A DNA stretch of 64,000 nt from assembly GCF_019112545.1 (NCBI RefSeq), contig NW_025064901.1, positions 320,164 to 384,163 of the forward strand, in the 5' to 3' direction. Both the position numbers and the translations under genes were made by a program. Below are positions 21,199 through 31,695 of the stretch, one piece after another. Under the pieces are notes generated by a model. It was not told the origin of the DNA and did not search any database. It saw nothing but the letters and a program-made list of their open reading frames with translations. This DNA is from Guyanagaster necrorhizus (Eukaryota; Basidiomycota; Agaricomycetes; Agaricales; Physalacriaceae). Each line of letters opens with the position of its first letter. Position 1 is the first letter of the stretch.

Positions 21199-23642
21199 AT
21201 GTCGTCCGACAGAAGGCGAGCGGAAATCGAGGCAAAGCGAGCCAAGCTTGCTGAGCTACGGCAAGCAAGAATCAATAGACAAAATGAACGGAAAACCTCG
21301 GATCGAGAGGTATGGTATTGCTGCATACCACCCTTGAATGACATGAATCCTTTCTAAGCAGGGATCTGGCACTGGAACCAGCACTCCACGTCGGTTAGGT
21401 GACGTTGACGATATCCTCAATAATCTCCTGCGCGACAACCGGGGAACAGGAGGGGACAGTGGCGACCTAACACCCGGATCGTCAATACCTGGTACACCGT
21501 CTCTTGGCCAGCCAAATCTCCCAGCATCAGTTTCAGGGCGTGCTAGCCGTGCCAGCGACTTTTCATCCAGTATAGTGACGACTTTGCCTCCGTCGCAGAG
21601 CTCTGCCACCGACAACGTTATAGATCGGTGCGATACGCGCACGCTCTCAACGAAGACGTAGAGGCTAACTGCTAGCAGAGAAATCACCCCTCGGTTCATA
21701 CCCGATCTCATTGATGTGGAACAAGAACTTTTCGAATTACCTCGAAAGGTGCGTTACCCAACAACGCGTCAGAAAAGTCATTCATCTCGTTTATAGGAAC
21801 GCGTAATATACAGCAAGTCTGTACAGACAGTGGAAGTGGAGACGGCGCCTTCACCTATGTTTGAAGAGGAATTACGGCAGCGCGTGCTTAAAGAAAGGGA
21901 AACAAACGCGGAGGAAGCATTGGATAAAGAATTAGAGGCAGAGAGTGTCAAACTAGACGAAGAGATTGAGCAGGAGATTCAGGGTGTGTGTTCTCCTTCT
22001 AGAGAATCTCCAATTTATCTGACCTGTTTGGGACAGAGATACCACCTGAGGAGCTCGCCGGAATTCTTGCTGCACCCGAACTTCTTGAATTTGTGGATCG
22101 AACTACCAAAATATTCCACCGAGCCTTGAATGACCATTACGATTATATCCGCGACTACAGAATTGGTACCGAAACGGGGGGGTTAGTCGATTAATGTCTC
22201 TGTTCGTTTCGCAATGGGTTGACAGCAAGCAGGGATGAGTCCGAAGGACGTGTCAAGCGAGTCTGCGAATTCTGGGACGAACGCTACGGAAAAAATCGAT
22301 CTATCACTGATGTTGACTGGTCCCCGCAGGTTAGTCAGCTCCGTTTTGCCTCTGCCTGGCTAATTCCATGTAGTATCCGGAGCTGAGTGTGGCTTCTTAC
22401 AACAAGAATCCCGCTGCATTGAACGAGCCTGATGGTATCGTTGCCGTATGGAATCTACATCTACTCGAACGGCCAGAATTTGTCTTTCATTCTCAAGTCC
22501 GTGAGCCTTGATAATACCCGAGAAATCACCTTGAAGTTTAACTTCTCCCGTCCGCAGTCTGACGTCCTGTCTGTTACATTCTCCCCCTTCCATTCGAATC
22601 TCGTTTTTGGTGGCACGTATTCCGGTCAGATCTTGCTGTGGGACAACCGATCCAAACACCTACCAGTCCTGAAGACACCGTTGTCGGCTGCCGGGCACAC
22701 TCATCCCGTATATTCTATGCAAATGGTTGGAACCCAGAATGCCCATAACTTGATCACATGTAGTACGGATGGCACTGTCTGCAGCTGGCTGGTTGACATG
22801 CTGGCGCAGCCTCAGGTGCGCGCCAGACCACAATTTGGTTTCAAGGAAGGCGCAATACTCATACATCCCCAATTCATTAGGAAACCTTGGAGCTTATCCA
22901 CGCTGGGCATAATAAAACCGGAGAGGTTGCTGTGACGACGTTAGACTTTCCCGACAACGAAACAACCACATTTTGGGTAGGCACAGAAGAAGGCAATGTG
23001 TACCAAGCTAATCGGTATGACCGAGCTGGCGCAAAGGCGGGTCTGAACCAATACGACGTGTACAAAGGCCATGCCGGCCCCATCATAGGCCTCCATTTCC
23101 ATCCACTCATAGGCTCGGTAGATTTTTCTGATCTATTCTTGACAAGTAGTGTGGACTGGACTGTGAAATTATGGAGGGCCAAATCTCTAACCAAACCATC
23201 GACAAGTCCACACGTCATTTCTCCGCTTTATTCCTTCGATGAAGCAGATGACTATGTGTACGATGTGAAGTGGCATCCAACACATCCGGCACTCTTTGGA
23301 ACAGTAGATGGTGCTGGGAAATTTGATTTGTGGAATCTAAATGCGAATACTGAGGTGAGACTCATTTTGGCTGGCGATAGACCTTGTATGAACTGATGGC
23401 TGATCGCACAGGTTCCGTTCGATTCGACCACGGTTGGATCTGGGCGCGCTATCAACAAGCTCCAATGGGATCATAAGGATGGCAGACGTGTTGCCTTGGG
23501 AGGTAGCGATGGCAAGCTTTATGTGTATGACATCGGGGACATAGCTTTGCCGAAGGAGTCGGAGTGGAATGAGCTGCAGAAGACTATCACGGGTATCTCA
23601 GGTGGCGGTCAGGCGAATGGGTCGCAGATGGAGAATCTCTGA
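21199..23642 (+). CDS. Cytoplasmic dynein intermediate chain
   Basis: WD-repeat subunit that links dynein heavy chain to light chains and to dynactin, needed for nuclear migration in hyphae. Roughly nine exons join in frame. The N-terminus is the typical charged coiled coil ([20 protein letters not shown]), followed by a Ser/Pro-rich linker and a second Glu-rich helix. The propeller then carries the family signatures [75 protein letters not shown] and [13 protein letters not shown]. It is the counterpart of yeast PAC11 and animal DYNC1I but closer to the animal form in these blocks. It shares a 258-bp divergent promoter region with RHO3. The coding end is the TGA at 23640-23642. Confidence 0.9.
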
Positions 23643-23823
23643 GAAGCAGTACATCTGGACGATAGTCGGGTGGTCTTGCTTTTGATTTTTTCTATGTTAC
23701 ATATACCTGTAATTGCACACGGATATTATTTTAGTATTACAAAATTCCCTAAGAAAGACGCCGTTAGCGAAGCAGTCGTTCCAAAAACCTTTATAATTAT
23801 TGCTAACCTACGCGTAAATCGGG

Positions 23824-24128
23824 TCACTGTGAATCATCGCCGCCAGATATCACACTGGTATCGCCTTCAACGTCCTGATTCAGTTGAGATGCGATTGCTA
23901 TAAATCTGTGGAAAGGGTGAAAATCACGTCGTACAGAGCCAACCTTGGTGCTCACTTGGCGGCATCGAGCCCAGCAAAGGTTCTCATTGCTTGCAGATCT
24001 ATCTGCAGTTGCTCGCATAGATCTGCAGTGGTGCTGATAGATCTGTTAAGTCTCCCGAGACTGCTCGCAAGCTGGGCATAAAGGCGGTCTTTGGCCTGGG
24101 TTGCCGATGTAGCTGGGACCGACGACAT
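23824..24128 (-). CDS. DASH complex subunit, HSK3-like
   Basis: Probably a small subunit of the DASH/Dam1 ring that couples kinetochores to microtubule ends in fungi. Two exons (23956-24128 and 23824-23905, intron of 50 nt with GTGAGC donor) give 84 residues. The pattern KDRLYAQLASSLGRLNRSI, then TADLCEQLQIDLQAMRTF, then a short helix FIAIASQLNQDV followed by an acidic tail matches the known HSK3 layout of two helices in under 100 residues. Sequence identity in this family is low, so the name rests on length, helical pattern and a few positions. It is easily missed because the exons are so short. It is convergent with the dynein gene, with 181 bp between the stops. Confidence 0.6.
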
Positions 24129-24996
24129 GGGGACACAGAAGGACAGTCCGTGTGGCTGTGCTAGACAGGCGAGGCCTCCTAGGGTAGAGTACCGGTCCAA
24201 TATCCTTAGTCGTGAGAGCTTATATGTTATTATCAGCTTAATGATACCGAGACCATTGCCTGGGGCCCAATAATTCAAAGCTTTTCCCACTAAGTAAGCC
24301 AACCTGTCGCGACTGGGCACTTTGTTGACGCGTACTCAGTCTCGAGACGATCACGAGTTTGATTATCCTGACAGTGCATCTATTACCGGAGTGGGCGTGG
24401 GCATGATCTACTCGCTTGCCGCTTCAATGAGAACCGTCTTGCAGTTCTAAGAGATCGTACGTTAGAGCTTTGAAACGGCGTTCGTTGAGGGGGAAAACCA
24501 ATATATCTACTGTGACAGGCGGAATGCTTCCTTGGTATACAACTTTACCTTGAGTCGTGATCCTATGACCTTAGACCGCTGAAGACCCTCGGACTTCGAG
24601 ATCCCCAAATTTTTGCTCGGACACTGAAAGCGTATGTCCTCGATACCACGGGCCAAGACATTGTTCTTGATCCGTCAAAAATGAGTGGTAGAATGACTTT
24701 ACAACAGGACAAATCCAATGAGGCTCCATGAACGGGTAGCTGGATCCAAAGAAGCGCCATAAATCACGTATCCAGGAACCAACAGTTACTTGAAGGACTC
24801 CGTCCCATACTACTACATATTACAAGACCCCTCCTTATCAACATTGCTACCGATGTCGTGGATTCTAATAGTACGTGTAAGACTCGTCGGAGTGACCATG
24901 GAACGCGTACATTGGAAGGGTTCAAAAAAGGCTGCTGTCCAGGAATGAACAAATCAGTCTCCATGATATTTTAGATGAGGAAGAATGACCGATGAC
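24129..24996. other. Region of about 870 bp with coding-like fragments but no intact gene
   Basis: Four plus-strand stretches look protein-like in composition (about 24333-24450, 24470-24594, 24576-24732 and 24776-24975), but they lie in different frames and adjoining pieces shift frame without room for an intron. They read as DYPDSASITGVG, YIYCDRRNASLVYNF, DPQIFARTLKAYVLD and NQQLLEGLRPILLHI. No family recognised. This may be a decayed gene or chance. Confidence 0.35.
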
Positions 24997-25503
24997 TTAG
25001 GACTTGTTTTTGGTTGGTGTTTTCTTCTTCAGAATTTGGTCGAGTTCGGGGTCTGGCGACTGCCTGCCGCTATATGATGTGAAGATGCGTGATGTGGATG
25101 TGGATGTGGATGTGGATGCAGGGGTCTTGGCAGAGGAAGGTGACACAGTGGACTTCTGTGCAAGAGGTGAAGAAGGTTTAGGCGAGGTCTGGATAAAAGT
25201 CGGTGCAGCATTGGGGGTCGGAGGGGTAGAGTATCTGGTGAATGGATGGGTAGCGAAGGGATCAAAGGACTGTAGAATCTGACTGGAGGGGGACATCATT
25301 AACTGGGCAGATGGGTTAGAACCTGAAGCGGCTGATGTAGCACGATATCGGACGTGGGATTTATAGGCAACGGTGGATGCAAAGGGTTCATTGCCGTAAG
25401 AATTGTGGGATGCGATATCTGGAGTAATGGCAGGTGGCCGACAGGTGTAGGGATTGGTCGAGACGTTGAGCCCGTGACCGTACATCCGCAGGAATTCAGC
25501 CAT
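24997..25503 (-). CDS. Hypothetical protein, Ser/Thr/Pro-rich
   Basis: A single open frame of 168 codons starting at a good ATG (25501-25503). The first 30 residues (MAEFLRMYGHGLNVSTNPY) are of normal complexity; the rest is dominated by Ser, Thr, Pro and Ala and ends in a Lys-rich tail (ILKKKTPTKNKS). A Ser-Thr repeat is encoded by a tandem hexamer at 25091-25118. It appears largely disordered, with a possible nuclear localisation signal at the C-terminus. No domain recognised. It sits downstream of the decayed region on the same strand as the HSK3-like gene. A real gene is likely from length and the clean start, but function is unknown. Confidence 0.55.
   Translation of the reverse strand: MAEFLRMYGHGLNVSTNPYTCRPPAITPDIASHNSYGNEPFASTVAYKSHVRYRATSAASGSNPSAQLMMSPSSQILQSFDPFATHPFTRYSTPPTPNAAPTFIQTSPKPSSPLAQKSTVSPSSAKTPASTSTSTSTSRIFTSYSGRQSPDPELDQILKKKTPTKNKS
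25091..25118. repeat. Tandem GATGTG hexamer repeat
   Basis: About four and a half copies of GATGTG in a row, inside the orphan gene on the minus strand, encoding alternating Ser and Thr. Such in-frame hexamers commonly vary in copy number between strains. Confidence 0.85.
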
Positions 25504-26308
25504 TAGAAAGTAAGGAATAGTACTACTAGCTCCGGTAGGGGATGTGACAGATCAAGAAAAGAAATGATTCGCGGGGGTTGTACTCGGAACTCGTTGAATT
25601 TGTGCTAGATAGCACTGACGCGGAGAAACCTAGGTCGCATTACCAGCCGAAAACGACAGAAAGAACTGAACAGAACAGCCGACCTCGACAGAGAAGTCTG
25701 TTGTATTATCTTTGGAATTTCCACCACATTTCTCGGTTATTATCGATGGCGGAACGACATGACAGGATGGCGTTGCCAAATAAGGGGACAAACTGGGAGA
25801 AAAAGGGGAGGAATAATAATAATTTTGAAATAAGACGCAAATAATGCGGTGAAATTATTACCGTGCGGCTGCGAAATAGTGACTGGACCGCTCACGCCCA
25901 TCTCGTTCTTGAACCGAGACCATCACGTCGTCCATTGGACACTACTTGCCTTCAACCTGGATACACTCTGCTACCCATGTTTAATTGTTCAAAATCATGC
26001 CCAAAAACTCTTTCGTATGTGAGTCTCTTCCAGATTTGTGGCACCCGCCAAAAATATCAGGGCCGTTCTGCCTTGCTGTCCTGCACATCCAGCTTTCCGT
26101 ACGTTTTACACGTATTCTACCTCGTTGTCAGATTCTTGCAACTTCTTTCTGTTATCCTTTCTCTATCCTCTCTTTTCTTGCCCATATGTCGTCTCTGCAG
26201 CGTGGCCCTTTTACGTTTTGATGGTTTCTCGCTTCCTCTGTTGTCCACGAAATCTAGAGCTACCGCTAACGGTGACCACTAGACATACCCTCCCAACAGA
26301 CTCACTCA
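25504..26308. other. Intergenic, about 800 bp, between divergent genes
   Basis: 5' flanks of two divergent orphan genes. The left part near 25800-25860 is AT-rich (AATAATAATAATTTT); the right part, 26080-26250, is strongly pyrimidine-rich on the plus strand, as in long fungal 5' leaders. No gene seen. Confidence 0.5.
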
Positions 26309-28641
26309 ATGTCGCCTACTCATCCCCATACCGTAAACGCCGTACCAAACAGCCCGGATGGCGACGACGACGATATTTGCCCTGTGTGCGATGGCGAATG
26401 CACCTGCTCTTCCAATCACCCTGCGCCCTCTTCTTCGCCCTCGAAACCCGTTCTCAAAATACGTCTCACAGTACCCCCTGCGCTCCGTGTAACCAAATCC
26501 CAGCCGGCTTCTCGTGGAAAACATATCGAGCAGACGACATTCGCCACCGCACACGACGGAAACTCTTTGTCTTCGGCCCATGTCCCCAAACGTAGAGGCA
26601 GGCCTCCAAAGAATGCCCCTCGTCCGCCTAAAGCACCCACAACGCGTAGAAAACCACCACCTAAATCAGTATTCAAAAAGAAAACACCTCCTACCAAGCG
26701 CAAGCGAGCGGCATCGAATGCCGATTCTTCCGAACTTACAGACATCGATGATGACGACGCACGGTGCATCCAGTTCCCTACATTCGTGTCAGCATCTGCT
26801 TTGTCGTCTGCGGCGTCATCTACTGATTCGGACGACTCTGACGACTTTGATACCGACTCCTCAATCGAGGCAGAGGAGGAGAATTTTATTCTTGCTGAAG
26901 AACGTGCGAGAGTTAGGAGAGAGTTGCTGGGTGACGACGTGCCCAGTAGCCTGAGCAGAAGAAGAGACAGTTGGGTTATCCATCCACGCAAGACGAGTGT
27001 AGGAGGCCTCAGTGACGTGGATATGGACGGCGAAACTGATGAGGAGGATGACGATAATGACGACGACGACGACGACGACGAAGAAGACGAAGAAGCTGCC
27101 GAAGAAGATGAAGATGGTGATGCAGAGGAAGGAGATGACGAAGAAGACGGCCGTCCTAAGTACACTGGCATGGCCACAGGATGGTCAGATGGCGAAGAAT
27201 CTAGCTTTGACGCAGATCTTTTCTTTGCCAATCTTTCGGGTTCCTCCTCCTCCGACGACGACGACGAGGAAGAACAAGACGTTACAATAGACCCAGTCGC
27301 CCTTGCCGGAGCCCTTGCCAGTATCCAGCCTCGGGATCTTCCCTTCGAAGTGACGGAAGGCTGGGATGGCCAACTTATGTTCACCAGTGGTCCCGGAGGC
27401 GGTGTCTTGGAAGCAGAATTCGACGCCATGGCTGCCCAGTTCATTGTAGACAGCAGCGCCTCACCTAGCGGTGCTGACGACGATGATGACGACGTCAATA
27501 TGCAAGATGCAGATGAGGAGGATGAGGACAGAGAAGAAGAAGCGGGCGATGGCGGCGACACCACAGATGAAGATCTCGTAGGCACAGACGATTTGCCCAA
27601 CGAACGCGCAATGCGTCTGTTCAACCTTCCATTCGAATTGAACGTAGAGTCCATCAATCCTTTGTCGACGATGAGTCCAATCCGTCGGCGTGCCCTACAG
27701 GGACAGCTGATGACCAAAAGTACTGCCGGAGACATTCTGACCGGGAAAATGTTTGGAGAGTTCGACGACGAAGAGGAAGAGGAGGAAGAAACTCATACCA
27801 GACCAAAGACTGTTGGTGGTCCAAGACAAGGCTATTTTGAGGTTGAGACTTTGGTCGATGATAATAAAGTGGTTGTCATTGACAATGAACACAAACCGGT
27901 CCCTTCACCTCATACTGGAACCAGAGGAAGAGGCAGAGGAAGAAGAAGGATTGAAGGTGTACGTTGTTTCTTCTCATCTCTGAGTATTGCGTTTTAATGC
28001 CTTGTCTTTTCTTCTAGATCAACCGCCCTCTTCCGCAGTTCATTCTTTCTAAACGATCTGCAACTCCCAGCAGTACTACTGAAGCTATCAATGCACTTAG
28101 CATCACTTCTCCTGAGCCTGAGTCCGGACATTCCATGTTGGCGCCTTCCATTGAACTTGATGATGTCCTTGACTCGGCCTTTCTCGAGGGATCATCTTCC
28201 GAACACTCCGCGCCGACGCCTACAACGTTTGAACACATGCGTAACCTCACGAGATGGGACCTCATATCTGTCGGTGCTTTTCGTAAGACTCGTGAAGATA
28301 TTGGCGGATGGAATTCCGACACGGCATCTGATGGGCACGGATATGGCGGTGTCATGAAAAGCAGCCCGTTAGCTGAGATGTTGTGGCAGAACAAGATGGG
28401 GACGAAGAATGCGAACTTGAATGGAGAGGGCGAGAGGACGCGTAAAGAAATTCGCAGAGAGAGGAAGCTGCGACGGAAAGCTGGCGGTATGGTTGCAATT
28501 CCCAAAAATTTAAAGGGAAAAGGTAGCGGGAAGTTATTTCACCACCACCATCCGCATCATCCAAACTCGAAAAGTAGGGGTGCTGGGTCTTCACAAAGGA
28601 CGAACCTTCACCAGACTGGAGGAAGTTCGCCTATTGCATAA
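26309..28641 (+). CDS. Large acidic nuclear protein with AT-hook-like motif, unknown function
   Basis: Two exons (26309-27958 and 28018-28641, GTACGT donor) give 757 residues. Near the N-terminus is a small cysteine cluster, CPVCDGECTC, that might bind zinc. It is followed by an AT-hook-like KRRGRPPK with basic flanks, then very long Asp/Glu tracts interrupted by short normal blocks (ATGWSDGEESSFDADLFF, DPVALAGALASIQPRDLPF, EVTEGWDGQLMFTSG). The C-terminal part has RWDLISVGAFRKTRED, a Lys/Arg-rich stretch and a His-rich segment (HHHHPHHPNSKSR). The combination suggests a chromatin-associated protein, possibly a histone-binding acidic protein, but no family is recognised. A 439-codon open frame on the opposite strand is only the mirror of the acidic repeats. 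Confidence 0.75.
27059..27079. repeat. (GAC)7 trinucleotide run within the acidic tract
   Basis: Seven uninterrupted GAC triplets encoding Asp, followed by mixed GAA/GAC codons. It is part of the poly-acidic region of the large nuclear protein. Confidence 0.85.
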
Positions 28642-29130
28642 AATAAATGAGCAGTGGTGTTGGTCTATTCCTCTTGTTTTGGATATGCGGAAAAAACATC
28701 ATCGTTCATAGAACGATGAAACCGATTTGAGGCTCAAAATACTTGGTATGCTTCTTCTATATCCCTTTCCTTATTTTTCTCTTTCCTCTTTGTTCCAAAA
28801 CCAATTTTGTTCCGCGCATACACGTTACATACTGAATTTTTTCTTCCACTGTGCCCATATGTATTCTCATTCTCGTTCCGAAACCTATCACTAGCATCTA
28901 GCATCATCACCATCATATCCAGTCTCCGTTACTTAGTCGCTCGTGTATCTTACTCTTATCTCATTGTCACAATTTTCGAGGAGATTCAAATAATCCAAAC
29001 AAATATCGCGGCAGAATCCTGCTAGGGATTTGTGTGACACCTGTGACTGCCTTGCTCTGCGTTGGCGGTAGTCGTTCATTGACATCTTCATCCATAACAT
29101 TGTGGATTTATTTCGTCCACCAGCAATATC
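28642..29130. other. Intergenic, about 490 bp
   Basis: 3' flank of the acidic protein gene and 5' flank of TFIIA gamma. A pyrimidine-rich stretch (28750-28800) precedes the promoter. No gene or hairpin of note. Confidence 0.5.
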
Positions 29131-29646
29131 ATGGCGACTGCTTATTACGAGTTCTATCGTGGTTCTTCGTATGTCCCGCTCGCCCGCGAGTACTGGACAA
29201 AGACATGGACTCACCGATACTTAAAGCATCGGGATGGCGCTGACAGATTCACTGGATGAGCTGATTACCAGTGGAGCCATAACACCCCAGTTGGCTATGA
29301 AGGTTCTGCAACAGGTTTCGTGGGAGTTGTCTGACTAGGTGGCTCCATACTCATACTGTAATATTTGCAGTTCGACAAATCGCTTGCAGACACGATGGTG
29401 AAGCAGGTCAAGGTGAAGACGTCCTTGAAGGTGCGCGTATGTTCATCTCGTCGTGGGAGAATGCCATTTGATGCTGCTCATTGGTAGGGTCATCTTCATA
29501 CATACCGTCTGTGTGATGACGTTTGGACATTCATCGTAAAGGATCCGTCATTCAAAATGGAGGGGGGCGAGATTGTCAGTGCTCCGAAGATAAAAATCAT
29601 TGCCTGTAAGAATGGCGAGGCAATAGAAGCTGGGAAAAAACAGTAA
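29131..29646 (+). CDS. TOA2: Transcription factor IIA, gamma (small) subunit
   Basis: General factor that steadies TBP on the TATA box. Four short exons join to about 110 residues, the normal size. The N-terminal helices read [12 protein letters not shown] then [16 protein letters not shown] and [17 protein letters not shown]; the beta-barrel part reads [19 protein letters not shown], then [10 protein letters not shown]. Both halves are diagnostic. The first exon is 38 nt; the first intron (29169-29226) ends in an AAG acceptor that frame requires. The stop at 29644-29646 lies about 200 bp before the farnesyltransferase start on the same strand. Confidence 0.93.
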
Positions 29647-29853
29647 AGGATGCTTGTTTTAATGGAGTCTTTCGCTTTCTTCGTTGCTATCATGATTATT
29701 CTGTATATAACGCTGCATAAGTTACCGTTTTACGATCGAAATGACGTTGATTTGATTGAATCTCGGCTCGTTAACAAACATGGTGAATGCTCTCTTTTGT
29801 TCTTCGAAATGAGCCTATCTTTTATTCGTTTTTAGACGTACAAGTACTTCATC

Positions 29854-31362
29854 ATGGCCCCAACATACACGCCTACCGATGCTTATCCTACGTCCACTTC
29901 CCATATCCAGCGGGAAACTGAGGAGCTCTTGCTGAAGCATCTGCCTTTACCAAGGAATGATGACACAAAGGCCCTTTACTTAGAGCTGCACAAGACAAAG
30001 CACATGCAGTGGCTTGTGCGAAACCTGGCACAGGGATTCCCTGCGAGATACGTATCGCAGGATGCGAGCCAGCCATGGTTAATGTTCTGGACTTTACAAG
30101 CGTTTAGTATTCTTGGAGTCGCGCTAGATCCCGGGAATAAGCAGAGGTGTGTTCGTGCTTTCTGTTCTGACATATACATAGTGCTAATTTGTTTTGACAG
30201 AGCTATTGATACGATCCTGACTTGGCAACACCCTGATGGTGGATTCGGAGGTGGGCCGGGACAGGCGGCGCATCTCCTACCAACATATGCGGCTGTGTGT
30301 GCGCTCGCTATCGCTGGACGACCGGGTGAAAGAGGCGGATGGGATCAGATTGACCGGTGAGTCTCGTCAGTCAATAGGTTGTATTACTTTCTTGGCTGAG
30401 ATATCCTTCACAGGGCGAAGATGTCACAGTTCTTCATCTCTTTGAAACAACCCGACGGATCTTTCCTTGTTGCCCGCCATGCTGAAGTGGACATGCGAGG
30501 CATCTACTGTCTGTTAGCCGTCGCAACGCTTCTTGATCTTATGACACCAGAGTTGGTTGATGGTACTGCCGAATTTGTGAGGTCATGCCAGACATATGAA
30601 GGAGGGTTTGCGTCTGCGTCCCAGCCTTACTTTGGAGAGGATGGAGCACTGTTAAAGAGTCCGAAACCCCCGCTGGGCGAGGCGCATGGCGGGTATACAT
30701 TCTGTGCGTTGGCGTCTTGGGTTCTTCTTCAGCCAATGTCGGATAACAAGTTGGATCATATTAACGAGACCAACCTACTGCGATGGCTAGTCCAGATGCA
30801 AGGAGTAGAGATCGAGCTTGGAGGATTTAAAGGTCGGACGAACAAGCTCGTGGATGGATGCTATTCATGGTGGGTGGGGGGTGCGTTTGCCCTTCTGGAG
30901 GCGATTCATGGGCATCACTCTTCTTCTTCTCATGATGAGGAGAAACATGAGGATGGCGATGCTGGATGGGTCGATGTGGACGAATCGTTGTTCAACCGGG
31001 AGGCGCTCCAAGAGTATATTCTTCTTGCCGGGCAACATCCTGCAGGCGGCCTCCGGGATAAGCCACCGAAGAGTGCAGATGCATACCACACATTGTATTG
31101 TTTGGCAGGCTTATCTGCTGCGCAGCATAGGGTTTTTCCCTCGGAGCACAAGTCGAAAGAACTCAAGTCGGGATGGAAAGGCTCGGATAATTCTACAAGA
31201 AAGAAAGTGTTTACCGAGGCACTTTGTTGGCAGGAAGATGAGGCAGGCCCGGTTTTTGTTGGAGGGAAGGCGAACCGAGTGAACGCATCTCATCCTTTGT
31301 TTAATCTGACCGTTACACATAGTGTTGCGATTATGAGGTATTTTTATGGGCAGGAATCATAG
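29854..31362 (+). CDS. RAM1: Protein farnesyltransferase beta subunit
   Basis: Catalytic subunit that attaches farnesyl to the Cys of CAAX proteins (Ras, Rho3-like proteins, mating pheromones) together with the alpha subunit RAM2. Three exons (29854-30146, 30201-30356, 30414-31362) give 465 residues. The prenyltransferase repeats are visible as HPDGGFGGGPGQAAHLLPTY, LKQPDGSFLVARHAEVDMRG, SCQTYEGGFASASQPYFGE with GEAHGGYTFCALASWVLL, and LGGFKGRTNKLVDGCYSWW. The zinc ligands fit the Asp and Cys of NKLVDGCYSWW and a late His (SADAYHTLYCLAGLS). A His/Asp-rich insert (about 30920-30980) before the last repeat is longer than in yeast. Substrates in this window include RHO3 by its CIIM tail (inference). 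Confidence 0.95.
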
Positions 31363-31695
31363 GGATTAGTGGTATGTTTTCTTTACCTGTAATTCTCGAA
31401 TTTTCAAGTTTGTTACGCGAGTTTAGGGTTGACGTTGAAGGCCAGCACCATCAGAAATGGTTAACATTGGTTCAGATTGACTATTGCTGGACATGGTCCG
31501 AACAATCTGATCGATGTCCTCGAATGATTATCCTCGTTTATCGCACTGTGTACACAGCATGCATGTGTGTCAGAGTAGTATTAGTGTCAGCTACAGCACG
31601 GTCGTGATACCATAGCGCGGTCAGGCACGTACCATGTCCTGATTTGGAATCCAAATGACATCAACGATCAATTTTATTTTTTTTCCCTGTCATTC
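31363..31695. other. Intergenic, about 330 bp
   Basis: 3' flank of RAM1 and promoter of RIO1. A T-rich run (ATTTTATTTTTTTTCCC) sits just before the RIO1 start codon. Nothing else seen. Confidence 0.5.

Noticed and set aside
26416..27735. 439-codon open frame on the minus strand
   Set aside because: It is the mirror of the acidic repeats of the gene on the plus strand (poly-Asp/Glu codons read as poly-Ser on the other strand); no independent motif or splice support.
28014..28505. 163-codon minus-strand frame under the acidic protein's second exon
   Set aside because: The plus-strand exon is joined in frame by a consensus GTACGT donor and continues the acidic protein; the minus frame is its shadow.
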